Origin: Ruania albidiflava DSM 18029
GTDB lineage: Bacteria > Actinomycetota > Actinomycetes > Actinomycetales > Beutenbergiaceae
Direction: 5' to 3'
Assembly: GCF_000421225.1 (NCBI RefSeq)
Contig: NZ_ATWL01000003.1
Coordinates: 1 to 64,000, forward strand
Length of the DNA: 64,000 bases
The position numbers and the translations under genes were made by a program. The stretch's first letter is position 1, and the number at the start of each line of letters is the position of its first letter. A model generated the notes under the pieces. The model did no database searches and was not told where the DNA came from. It saw nothing but the letters and a program-made list of their open reading frames with translations. Positions 38,500 to 46,322 of this stretch are shown here, in pieces.

Positions 38500-38559
38500 C
38501 GCGAGGGTGCACTTGTGGCTGCGAATCGCGCAGATCGCAACCATAGGTGCACCCTCGCG
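38500..38559. terminator. Long interrupted hairpin between convergent genes
   Basis: The arms 38500-38512 and 38547-38559 are a 13-bp perfect inverted repeat (CGCGAGGGTGCAC). After a 3-base gap, TGGCTGCGA pairs with TCGCAACCA except for one position, extending the stem. A direct copy of CGCGAGGGTG lies 20 bp upstream. It separates the convergent acyl-CoA dehydrogenase and siderophore-interacting genes. Confidence 0.65.
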
Positions 38560-38620
38560 AGCCAAGGGCGGCAGGTTGGGTGGGGCGGGGTCGCGGCGGT
38601 TGGGTGGGGCGGGTCGCGGG

Positions 38621-39463
38621 TCAGCTCGCGGCGCGGGCCAGCTCTTCGGCCTCCACCTCCGCGTTCCACTTCTTCTTCGCCGCGCGCCACTGCTCGTCGT
38701 TGTTGCCGCGGCGCCAGTACCCGGAGATGGACAGGTCCTCCTTCGGCACCCCCTTGGTGAACCGCAACCAGGAGCGCAGCTCCTTGACCGTCATCGCATC
38801 GCCGTGCACGAACGCGTGCACCCGACCGGGTGGGAACTCCAGGTCGGTGACCGCGCGCACCAGGTCCTCACCCGGCCCGCCAGTCGCCTCCGAACGGTGG
38901 ATCCAGCGCACCTGGGCGTGCGCGGAGGTGAGCAGGGTCTGCTCCTCAGCCGGGTCGGCGACCTCGATGAACGCGTGCACCTTGGCCCCTTCGGGCATCG
39001 CCTCCAACGCAGTGGCGATCGCCGGCAGCGCGGACTCGTCCCCGACGAGCAGGTGCCAGTCCGCCTCCGGGTCCGGGGCGTAGGCGCCGCCCGGACCGGC
39101 CAGCTGGACCTGGTCGCCGGGCTGCACCCGCTCCGCCCACGGTCCGGCGATGCCCTCCCCGCCGTGCACCACGAAGTCCAGCGCAGCCTGTCCGGTCTCG
39201 GCATCGAACCAGCGGATCGTGTAGGTGCGCATCACCGGCCAGTCCTCAGCCGGGATCCGAGCCTTCACCTCCTCCACGTCGAACGGTTCGACGACGCCAC
39301 TTCCGGGGCGGGGCAGGATCACCTTGACGTAGGCATCGGTGTTGCCTGCCGGGTCGACGGCCAACGGGGCGCCGCCCGGGCCGGAGAGCACGACTCGAAT
39401 CATCTGCGGGGTGATCCGCTCGGTACTGACCACCTCGGCACGCTGCGGTGCACGACGAGCCAC
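38621..39463 (-). CDS. Siderophore-interacting protein (flavin reductase)
   Basis: A 280-residue SIP/ViuB-family flavoprotein that reduces ferric siderophores in the cytoplasm to release iron. RTYTIRWFDAETGQAALDFVVHG contains the flavin-binding RxYT and the VHGG block, and HLLVGDESALPAIA is the nucleotide region. The C-terminal YWRRGNNDEQWRAAK tail is family-typical. GTG 39463 has AAGGAGG just upstream. A consensus iron box lies 15 bp above the start, so it is expected to be repressed by DtxR/IdeR when iron is plentiful. Confidence 0.93.
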   Translation of the reverse strand: MARRAPQRAEVVSTERITPQMIRVVLSGPGGAPLAVDPAGNTDAYVKVILPRPGSGVVEPFDVEEVKARIPAEDWPVMRTYTIRWFDAETGQAALDFVVHGGEGIAGPWAERVQPGDQVQLAGPGGAYAPDPEADWHLLVGDESALPAIATALEAMPEGAKVHAFIEVADPAEEQTLLTSAHAQVRWIHRSEATGGPGEDLVRAVTDLEFPPGRVHAFVHGDAMTVKELRSWLRFTKGVPKEDLSISGYWRRGNNDEQWRAAKKKWNAEVEAEELARAAS

Positions 39464-39477
39464 AAAGACCTCCTTGA

Positions 39478-39496
39478 TTAGGTAAGGCCAGCCTAA
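39478..39496 (-). promoter_or_regulatory. DtxR/IdeR iron box
   Basis: TTAGGTAAGGCCAGCCTAA matches the 19-bp consensus TTAGGTTAGGCTAACCTAA at 16 of 19 positions and keeps both TTAGG/CCTAA ends. It lies immediately upstream of the siderophore-interacting protein gene and overlaps its promoter zone. Confidence 0.82.
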
Positions 39497-39584
39497 CAAA
39501 ATCCCGAGCGGGAGGGTCCGGACCCCTGGTGCGGGAGAGGTGCCGGGAGCCGCAAGGATGTGGTGAGCCCGGTATCCGGACCGC

Positions 39585-40070
39585 TCAGGCGGCGACCTTG
39601 GTGAGGGCTGTGGCGAGGTAGCGGGCACGATCATGGGCCTCGGCCATGGAGGCGGCATGCTTGGGCAGCAGAGGCGCCATCGACGCAGTGTGCGGCGCCA
39701 AGGTGAGCTCGGGGACCACGGTGGCGACGTCCAGGCTGAGCAGCTCGGCCCGTCCCAGGATCGCTTCGAGCGTCGGCACCACGTAGTCGAAGCCGTGGTA
39801 CGGGGCCTCGGGGCCATAGCTTCCGCCGCGCGCCGAGATCAGCACCGCAGGTCGCCCTGCGGCCGGTGCCGGTCGCACCGTGCGGCCGACGACGACGATC
39901 TGGTCCAGCCACGCCTTGAACACCGACGGCATCGTCAGGTTGTACATCGGTACGGTGTACAGGTAGGCGGAGGCGTTGACGAACTCGTCGATGAGCTCGC
40001 CCCGCAGCGCCGCGGCGGCAGCCTGCTCCTCGGTGTGCTCGGTCAGGTGTGCGGTGGAGATATGCGCCAG
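39585..40070 (-). pseudogene. AzoR-like FMN-dependent NADH oxidoreductase, 5' truncated
   Basis: The translated frame matches azoreductase-type flavoproteins: EEQAAAAALRGELIDEFVNA, YTVPMYNLTMPSVFKAWLDQ (flavin loop), LISARGGSYG and a C-terminal helix. Homology reaches to about 40070, but no ATG or GTG exists between an in-frame TAA (40122-40124) and the internal ATG at 39947. The first 40-odd residues, including the first FMN loop, are missing. The upstream DNA is the hxlR promoter region, so a rearrangement probably removed the 5' end. The 120-residue frame from 39947 would lack a flavin site. Confidence 0.65.
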
Positions 40071-40118
40071 CGACGGGCTGGAGCAGGAAGTGGTCGTCCG
40101 GTGGTGTGTGCCACCGGG

Positions 40119-40137
40119 GTGTTACATACTGGGAGTG
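40119..40137. promoter_or_regulatory. HxlR-type operator, copy A
   Basis: GTGTTACATACTGGGAGTG lies 29-48 bp upstream of the hxlR start. It matches the site before the dsbA-like gene at 14 of 19 positions, differing only at two short internal blocks. ACT-N3-AGT is an inverted core. It is a probable autoregulatory site. Confidence 0.55.
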
Positions 40138-40166
40138 CGGTTGCAGACCGGGAGAGAGGTGGCCAG

Positions 40167-40589
40167 ATGGCGTCCGTGCGACAGCTCCGAGGCCCGTGCC
40201 AGGCCTGGCCGGAGGACAGCAGCTTCATCCGCGAGGTGCTCGACCGGATCGGCGACAAGTGGACCATGCTGGTTGTCAGCACCCTGGGTGCCGAGCCGCT
40301 GCGCTACTCCGACCTGCAGGCGAGCATCCCCGGCATCTCGCAGCGGATGCTCACCCAGACGCTCAAGCATCTGGAACGCGACGGGCTGCTCACTCGGACC
40401 GCCTACGCCGAGGTGCCGCCGAGGGTGGAGTACGAGCTCACGGACCTGGGGCGGTCGCTGCTGGACGCGGTGATGGCGATGGCGGACTGGGCGGCTGCCC
40501 ATCACAATGAGATCGCCAGCAACCGAGCGGCCAGCCAGGAGACCGGTGTAGGCCGGGAGCGGGCGCGTACGGGAGCGCCCACCCGGTGA
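40167..40589 (+). CDS. HxlR-family transcriptional regulator
   Basis: A 140-residue winged-helix regulator. The core reads FIREVLDRIGDKWTMLVVST, LRYSDLQASIPGISQRMLTQ and LKHLERDGLLTRTAYAEVPP, the standard HxlR domain. An N-terminal Cys (GPCQAW) may sense thiol-reactive compounds, as in several HxlR proteins. GGAGAGAGG precedes ATG 40167. It is divergent from a truncated azoR-like gene, its likely former target, and shares an operator sequence with the FrnE/DsbA-like gene. Confidence 0.88.
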   Translation: MASVRQLRGPCQAWPEDSSFIREVLDRIGDKWTMLVVSTLGAEPLRYSDLQASIPGISQRMLTQTLKHLERDGLLTRTAYAEVPPRVEYELTDLGRSLLDAVMAMADWAAAHHNEIASNRAASQETGVGRERARTGAPTR

Positions 40590-40653
40590 TCGGCGGGCGG
40601 TGACCGGCCGGCAGGTCACCGAGCGGGCTCGCCCGGCGACCTGCCGATCGTGG

Positions 40654-40854
40654 TCATCCCGCCGCTGCCTCTGGCCGGTCCTCGGGCGGGCTCTGGCCGC
40701 CGGACGGGCTCTGGCCGCCCAGCGCGTTCTGATCGCCCGCGGCCGGGGTCGCCGGCTCCTCGGCGGTATCGATGTGGCACTCGCCGGTCTCCGGGTCGCA
40801 CCACCCGCTGACCGGGGCGGTGACGAGCCGGGGGAGTCCCTCGGGCGCGCTCAT
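40654..40854 (-). CDS. Small two-cysteine protein coupled to dsbA-like gene
   Basis: A 66-residue protein starting at an ATGA overlap with the DsbA-like stop. It has one ordered-looking segment, SGWCDPETGECHIDTA, with two Cys six residues apart, followed by a low-complexity tail of Gly, Gln, Ser and Pro. No family is recognised. The coupling suggests it is a thiol partner or substrate of the DsbA-like oxidoreductase. Confidence 0.55.
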   Translation of the reverse strand: MSAPEGLPRLVTAPVSGWCDPETGECHIDTAEEPATPAAGDQNALGGQSPSGGQSPPEDRPEAAAG

Positions 40855-41534
40855 GAGGCACGCTCGCTCGGTACCGGGCCGGCCGCCTGCTCCAGGAGCT
40901 GGTCGTAACCAGAGGGCTTCAGCGCGCCCGGGGCGGCCACCCGCCGGCCGACCACCACGAACGGGACCCCGTTGGCGCCGAGCTCCAGCGCCTCGGTCCG
41001 GTCGTCGCGGACGCGGTCGGCGTACTCGTCGTTGCCGAGGATCTCCCGGACCCGTTGCCCGTCCAGCCCCACCGACTCGGCCACACCGACCAGCGCCTCC
41101 TCCTGGTACGGGTCGAGCGTGCCGGTGAAGAAGCCGTCCTGGAGGGTCGAGAACAGCTCGTACCCCAGGCCCTGGTCGGCGGCGTACTGGACGACCCGGT
41201 GCAGATCGAACGTGTTGGCCACCATCCGGTCGATCGCATAGTCGAGCCCCTCCCGACGGGCGAACGCCTGCATCTGACGTTCTGCCGCGAGGAGCTGGTC
41301 GGCGGTGCCGCCGTGACTGCGAAGGTAGCTGGCCTCGTTCGTCTCCGGCTCGGACGGCGCGTCCGGGTCCAGCTGGAACGAGCGCATCAGGATCATGAAG
41401 CGCTCGGCGTCCGGCCGGCGATCGATGGCCTCCTGGAGCCTGTGCTTGCTGACGTAGCACCAGGGGCAGGCGAGGTCCGCCCACATCTCGATGACCACAT
41501 CCGAGCCGTTGGCGTCGGGTGCCTGCGTCGTCAT
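40851..41534 (-). CDS. DsbA-family (FrnE-like) oxidoreductase
   Basis: A 227-residue thioredoxin-fold protein of the cytoplasmic FrnE branch. The active site is CPWC in WADLACPWCYVSKHRL, the cis-Pro loop is GVPFVVVGRR, and the helical insert is intact. No signal peptide is present. It probably oxidises or isomerises thiols under stress. ATG 41534 has GAGG 8 bases upstream; ATG 41540 is possible. An HxlR-type operator lies just above the start. Confidence 0.9.
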   Translation of the reverse strand: MTTQAPDANGSDVVIEMWADLACPWCYVSKHRLQEAIDRRPDAERFMILMRSFQLDPDAPSEPETNEASYLRSHGGTADQLLAAERQMQAFARREGLDYAIDRMVANTFDLHRVVQYAADQGLGYELFSTLQDGFFTGTLDPYQEEALVGVAESVGLDGQRVREILGNDEYADRVRDDRTEALELGANGVPFVVVGRRVAAPGALKPSGYDQLLEQAAGPVPSERAS

Positions 41535-41545
41535 GTTCATCACCT

Positions 41546-41564
41546 CACTAGTAGTGCGTAACAC
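41546..41564 (-). promoter_or_regulatory. HxlR-type operator, copy B
   Basis: On the minus strand this reads GTGTTACGCACTACTAGTG, matching the site upstream of hxlR (GTGTTACNNACTNNNAGTG). It lies 11 bp above the dsbA-like start, overlapping the promoter or leader. The CACT-ACT-AGTG core is an inverted repeat. Confidence 0.55.
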
Positions 41565-41676
41565 CATGATGAGTGAGTTTTGAGACGCGTACAAAAGGCA
41601 CCTTGAGGTGCGTGCCCGACCATCCCGGTGCCGTGCAGGGCAGTGCCGCACAGCGCGCACATGCGAGGCTGGCCGG

Positions 41677-42441
41677 ATGACAGCGCCGATCGACGTGGCC
41701 CCCGGAGTGCTGGTGCTCACCTCGCGCACGATGTGCACCACCTCCACCGTGGTCCACGACGGCAAGCGTGCCCTGCTGGTCGATCCTGCCTGGCACGCCG
41801 ACGAGCTCGAGGGCATCGCCGACCTGCTCACGGCGCGCGACCTACGGGTCGAGCTGGGCTGGGCCACGCACGCGCACCACGACCACCTGCTCTGGCACCC
41901 CCGGTTCGGTCCGGCGCCCCGGCTGGCCACGCCGTCGGCGGCAGCCACGGCCCGAGCGCAGCTGACCGAGATCCGTACCGCGCTGGCACCGACCCTGCCG
42001 GCGGAGCTACGTGCGCTCGCCGGTCAGGTCCAGGAGCTCGACGGCGCCCAGCTGCCCTGGTCCGGTCCGGTCGCCGAGGTCGTCGTGCACCACGGGCACT
42101 CCCCGGGGCACGGGGCGCTGTGGCTGCCGGAGGTGCGGGTGCTGCTCGCCGGGGACATGCTCTCGGAGACAGAGATCCCGCTGTGTGCGGAGACCGGGAT
42201 CGACGCCTACGTCCGCGGGCTGGAGCGGCTCGCGCCGTACGTGGCACGGGCGCAGGTGCTCGTCCCCGGGCACGGCAGCCCCGCGTACGCCGACAACCAG
42301 GACAGCCCGATGGCACGGCTGGCTGCCGACCGCACCTACCTGGACGCGCTCGCGGCCGGCACGGGTGAGCAGGATCCGCGCCTGCGAGATGCCCCCGACT
42401 GGCTGCTCGCCGAGCACGAGGCGAACGCCGCCAGCCGATGA
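41677..42441 (+). CDS. Metallo-beta-lactamase-fold hydrolase
   Basis: A 254-residue MBL-fold protein. THAHHDHLLWHP carries the HxHxDH metal motif, HHGHSPGHGALW the next His, VLLAGDMLSE the bridging Asp and VPGHGSPAY the last His, so both metal sites look complete. It could be a thioesterase, glyoxalase II or lactonase. A 14-bp palindrome (GCACCTTGAGGTGC, 41598-41611) lies upstream of the gene, of unknown meaning. Confidence 0.85.
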   Translation: MTAPIDVAPGVLVLTSRTMCTTSTVVHDGKRALLVDPAWHADELEGIADLLTARDLRVELGWATHAHHDHLLWHPRFGPAPRLATPSAAATARAQLTEIRTALAPTLPAELRALAGQVQELDGAQLPWSGPVAEVVVHHGHSPGHGALWLPEVRVLLAGDMLSETEIPLCAETGIDAYVRGLERLAPYVARAQVLVPGHGSPAYADNQDSPMARLAADRTYLDALAAGTGEQDPRLRDAPDWLLAEHEANAASR

Positions 42442-42578
42442 GATCCTGTCCGGTCCGCAGCGCCAGTGCGCGGCCTGCTGCCTGGAATAGCACCTATCGC
42501 GCCCTGGTTCGGGTAGATGCACACCCCGGGGACCGCCGTCCTGGGTGAGACTCGGACCGACCACCACGGTGAGGATCT

Positions 42579-43512
42579 GTGACGGACTACGGACACGACC
42601 TGCTCTTCGGAGCGTTCATCACACCGAGCAGCCGAGCGCCGGAGAGTGTCGTCGCCCTGACCCAGCGCGCCGAGCGTGCCGGGCTCGACCTGGCCACGTT
42701 CCAGGACCACCCGTACCAGCCCGCGTTCCTGGACACCTGGACGCTGCTGTCCTACCTCGCGGCCCGTACCGAACACATCCGCCTCGCCGCGAACGTGCTG
42801 AACCTGCCGCTGCGCCAGCCCGCGGTCCTGGCCAGGTCGGCGGCGAGCCTGGACCTGCTCTCCGGTGGCAGGGTCGAGGTGGGTCTGGGTGCGGGCGGGT
42901 TCTGGGACCCGATCGTGGCGATGGGGGGGCACCCGACTGACCCCTGGGGAGGCGGTCACCGGTCTGTCCGAGGCGATCGAGATCCTCCGCGGGATCTGGG
43001 ACACCGGCGCCACCCAGCGGCTGGTGGTGGACGGGACGGTGCACCGGGTCGCCGGCGCCAAGCGGGGCCCCGCACCCGCGCACGACATCAGCATCTGGGT
43101 CGGGGGACTCAAACCGCGGATGCTGCGGCTGATCGGCCGCCAGGCCGACGGCTGGCTCCCCACTCTGGCCTACCTCGGCGGCCTGCAGCAGATCGCCGAC
43201 GCCAACGCCACCATCGACGCGGCCGCACAGGAGGCAGGGCGCGACCCGACCCAGATCCGCCGCATGCTCAACATCGGCGGTCGGTTCAGCGAGTCCGGCA
43301 GCGAGCATCTCTTCGTCGGCCCGGTGGCGCAGTGGGTGGACCAGCTCACCAGCCTGGTGCTGGAACACGGCATCAGCGCATTCATCCTCGGCGGCGACGA
43401 TCCGAGGTCGATCACGACCTTCGGCGAGGAGGTCGCTCCGGCAGTGCGCGAGCTGGTGCGCAGCGAACGTTCGTCGTCCGGCACGAGGGCTTGCGCTGGG
43501 CTGGCGCCCTGA
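42579..43512 (+). pseudogene. LLM-class flavin oxidoreductase with +1 frameshift
   Basis: The frame from GTG 42579 encodes an N-terminal LLM-class (F420 or FMN) TIM-barrel protein to VGLGAGGFWDPIVAMGG. After a run of seven G (42923-42929) homology moves to the next frame (TRLTPGEAVTGLSEAIEIL...) and runs to 43512. Removing one G restores a continuous protein of about 310 residues. The gene is therefore frameshifted in a homopolymer: a real mutation, phase-variable switch or sequence error. A GAGG ribosome-binding site precedes the start. Confidence 0.8.
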
Positions 43513-43525
43513 GCAGGCTGGAGCG

Positions 43526-44194
43526 GTGACCACCAGCGACCACGAGCACCATCACGAACCCACCGACGCGACCACCGACCCAGCCGAGTACTGGGAGGAG
43601 CGCTACTCCGGTGCTGAGCCGGTGTGGTCCGGCCGGGTGAACACCCAGCTGGCTGCCCTGACCGCTGACCTGCCGCCCGGCCGCGCCCTCGACCTGGGCT
43701 GCGGCGAGGGTGCGGATGCCCTGTGGCTGGCCGAGCGTGGCTGGCAGACCACCGGGGTAGACATCGCCGACACTGCGCTGCACCGGGCTGCACGTGCCGC
43801 GGCCGAGCGCGGGCTGGATCCCGAGCTGGTCCGCTGGGTGCGGGCCGACCTCGCCACCTGGACCCCGGATGGGCGCTACGACCTGGTCACCGCCTCGTTC
43901 CTGCAGTCCCCGCTGGACTTTCCCCGCACCGAGGTGCTCCGCCGCGCTGCAGGAGCAGTGGCTCCCGGTGGTCACCTGCTGCTCGTCTCGCACGCCGCAC
44001 CGCCGCCGTGGGCGAAGGGCCTGGACCCGAGCACGCACCATTTCGTCACCCCGGAGCAGGAGGTCGCCGGCCTGGACCTGGACGAGCAGGACTTCGCCGT
44101 GGTCGTCGCCGAGGAGCGCACCCGGCCGGCCACCGGCCCGGACGGGGAGCAGGCCGAGCTCACCGACACAGTGGTGCTGCTCCGCCGCCGCTGA
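43526..44194 (+). CDS. Class I SAM-dependent methyltransferase
   Basis: A 222-residue methyltransferase with ALDLGCGEGADALWLAERGW (motif I), TTGVDIADTAL (acidic loop) and YDLVTASFLQSP (motif IV). The N-terminus is His-rich (DHEHHHEP). It resembles TehB-like proteins that methylate small or metalloid substrates. It starts 14 bp after the frameshifted LLM gene and is probably cotranscribed. Confidence 0.85.
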   Translation: MTTSDHEHHHEPTDATTDPAEYWEERYSGAEPVWSGRVNTQLAALTADLPPGRALDLGCGEGADALWLAERGWQTTGVDIADTALHRAARAAAERGLDPELVRWVRADLATWTPDGRYDLVTASFLQSPLDFPRTEVLRRAAGAVAPGGHLLLVSHAAPPPWAKGLDPSTHHFVTPEQEVAGLDLDEQDFAVVVAEERTRPATGPDGEQAELTDTVVLLRRR

Positions 44195-44203
44195 CTGCCC
44201 ATC

Positions 44204-44273
44204 CGTCTGCAGCACGAGTCGGCACCTGCGGCACTGCTGGTCGTGCTGCCGATAGCCATCCGGGCAGCAGACG
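44204..44273. repeat. Nested inverted repeats with CGTCTGCAGCAC
   Basis: Outer arms CGTCTGC (44204-44210) and GCAGACG (44267-44273) enclose a second 8-bp inverted repeat (CAGCACGA 44210-44217, TCGTGCTG 44241-44248). The left side CGTCTGCAGCAC equals the arm of the structure at 1138. It lies between the convergent methyltransferase and heparinase-like genes and may end transcription of both. Confidence 0.5.
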
Positions 44274-44289
44274 TGCGGCCAGCCCGGGG

Positions 44290-46182
44290 CTATAGCATGC
44301 GCACGCTCCAGGTCACCTGCCCACGCGGGGGCGCGGCGGCCACGGTGAGCGTCAGCCGGGCGATCTGGTCGCCCCACACCCCGCGCAGGATCGGGTCGGC
44401 CAGGTCGATCTGTTCGACGGCGGAGGTCACCGGCGCAGCAGGGGCGTGCCTGGCCGCGGCGTCGCCCGGGCTCAGGGTGAGCACCGCCCGCGCTGCTCCG
44501 GACGGGCCGCGCAGCAGCCAGCCGCCCTCACCGTCCTGCTCCGGTACCTGCGGAAGCATGAGGTGCAGGCGCACCTGGTGCCCGGGCCGGTCCAGCACCC
44601 AGGTCTCGGTCACCTGCAGCGCGTCGGTCACCTGCAGCGACCGCCGCCAGGACCGGATACCTGCCTCGACCGGGTAGGCGCCGGCCAGCTCCAGATCGAG
44701 GGTCCGGCCCACTTGGGTGAGTACCTCGGCACGGAAACGTGCCCCCACCCCCTGGGCTACGCCGTCGACCTCTGGGACGCAGTGGAACTGGGACTGGGTG
44801 AACCAGGTGGCGTACCGGCCGGAGGTAAAGCTTGCCGCCGAGTACTGCCCGGTGCCCACGTCGATGAGCACCGGCTCCCCGCCGGCGGCCAGCACCACCG
44901 AACCGACGTCCAGGTGGTTGTGCGGTTCGTCGTTGTGCCCGCCCTTGGCCACCAGCCGCAGCCGGTGGTCGGGGGAGGAGACGGTGAGTAGCTGCGTGTG
45001 CGGCAGCCACGCGTCCGGCGCGGGCGGCGGTTCGGTCACCGGTGTGGCCCGCCAGCCGGCGTCGAACAGGGTGACCAGGCACCGGTAGACCGGCTGGTGC
45101 ACCTGCAGGTTGCGTGGGAACGAGGCCGCCAGCGCCGCCGGGTCCGCGGCCCCCACGGCGGTGGCGAACCGGTGCCACAGTGCCGGCGGGTGCCGCTCCT
45201 TGTCGATCCCCGGACCGGGGTCGGGCACGCGGGCCACTCCGTCGGCCAGGCTCGCCCACCAGTCGCCGCCCAGGTGGGTGAGCAGCGGGTAGCGGGCCAT
45301 CGCAGCCAGCAGCGGCTGGGCGAGCACCTGCTCGGCCCCGGCCGGGTCGGACCAGCTGAGCACGTCGAGGGCCTCGAACAGGCACGCCGGGGAGCGCCAC
45401 CAGTACAGGATCCCCTCGGCGCAGCCGCCGTCGGGTGGCACGTTGGCCAGGTAGCCGTCCAGGGACGCCAGCGCCTGCGGCACGATGACCGCGGCCAGGT
45501 GCTCCTCGGCGGCCAGCAGCGTGGCGCAGGCGAGCACGTTCGCCACGATCCACGGGTTCCAGTTGCTCTGGTCGCCGAACCACCAGTGCTCGGCGCCGCG
45601 GTGAGCGAACGGGCGCAGTACCCGGGCGGCGACCTCCGCGCGGAGGCGGGTGTGCAGGCCGAGGCCGGCGAGCAGGTCGGCGTGCAGGTAGCCGATCCAG
45701 GCGAGCAGGGCGCCGGTCTCTGCGGCGAACAGGTCGAGCACCGGGTCGTCCGGATCGGGCAGTCGGCGGCGCTGACCGCCGGGCGGGGTGTCGTGCGCGG
45801 GCAGGCACCAGCTCAGCTCTTCCAGCAGCAGGCCGATGCCGTCGATGAGGTCGTCCGCCCAGCGTGGGGCTGGGTCCGCAGTTGCGGCAAGAGCCAGGAT
45901 CACCAGCCGCCGACGGCGGTCGAAGTAGGGGGCCTCGAACGCCCGCCGGGACCCGGTCCGCTCGAACGCGAGCCGCTGGGTGAGGGTGAGCACCGGCCAC
46001 GGCTGGGCCACCAGCTCCTCGGCATGGCTGAGGATCTCTGCCCGGCTGGCGGCGTCGATTCGGGCCCAGGTGGCTCGGTCGGTGGCGCGGGGGAACGGGA
46101 CCTGCGCGGCGCCAGCGGCGATCGTTTGGGTGAGCTGCTCGGCGCAGAAGGCTGAGGTGAGGGGTGTGGTGCTGCAGGGCAT
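44290..46182 (-). CDS. Heparinase II/III-family protein
   Basis: A 630-residue two-domain polysaccharide lyase-like protein. An alpha/alpha toroid of about 370 residues (WFGDQSNWNPWIVANVLAC, PPDGGCAEGILYWWRSPACL) precedes a C-terminal beta-sandwich starting LVAKGGHNDEPHNHLDVGS, the conserved heparinase II/III C block. There is no signal peptide, so it should act on imported oligosaccharides. ATG 46182 is preferred; ATG 46227 adds 15 basic residues. Substrate could be a glycosaminoglycan or alginate-like oligomer. Confidence 0.83.
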   Translation of the reverse strand: MPCSTTPLTSAFCAEQLTQTIAAGAAQVPFPRATDRATWARIDAASRAEILSHAEELVAQPWPVLTLTQRLAFERTGSRRAFEAPYFDRRRRLVILALAATADPAPRWADDLIDGIGLLLEELSWCLPAHDTPPGGQRRRLPDPDDPVLDLFAAETGALLAWIGYLHADLLAGLGLHTRLRAEVAARVLRPFAHRGAEHWWFGDQSNWNPWIVANVLACATLLAAEEHLAAVIVPQALASLDGYLANVPPDGGCAEGILYWWRSPACLFEALDVLSWSDPAGAEQVLAQPLLAAMARYPLLTHLGGDWWASLADGVARVPDPGPGIDKERHPPALWHRFATAVGAADPAALAASFPRNLQVHQPVYRCLVTLFDAGWRATPVTEPPPAPDAWLPHTQLLTVSSPDHRLRLVAKGGHNDEPHNHLDVGSVVLAAGGEPVLIDVGTGQYSAASFTSGRYATWFTQSQFHCVPEVDGVAQGVGARFRAEVLTQVGRTLDLELAGAYPVEAGIRSWRRSLQVTDALQVTETWVLDRPGHQVRLHLMLPQVPEQDGEGGWLLRGPSGAARAVLTLSPGDAAARHAPAAPVTSAVEQIDLADPILRGVWGDQIARLTLTVAAAPPRGQVTWSVRML

Positions 46183-46299
46183 CGGAGCGACGATAGCGCG
46201 CCCGGGGAGATGACGGGCATACGTCATGAGCTCGCCCTATGGCTGAGGGTGTGCCGTATAGCCGTCAGTTCCACGAACGGCGCAGGGCTCGACACTGAT

Positions 46300-46315
46300 T
46301 CGAATATATGTTCGA
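46300..46315 (+). promoter_or_regulatory. LexA/SOS box
   Basis: TCGAATATATGTTCGA matches the actinobacterial SOS box TCGAACRNNNGTTCGA with one mismatch (T for C at position 6). It lies 8 bp upstream of the radical SAM start, so LexA binding would block transcription or initiation. Confidence 0.8.
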
Positions 46316-46322
46316 ATGAAGT

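Noticed and set aside
41598..41611. Palindrome GCACCTTGAGGTGC upstream of the metallo-beta-lactamase gene
   Set aside because: No second copy was found and no linked regulator uses it; I note it inside the gene entry only.
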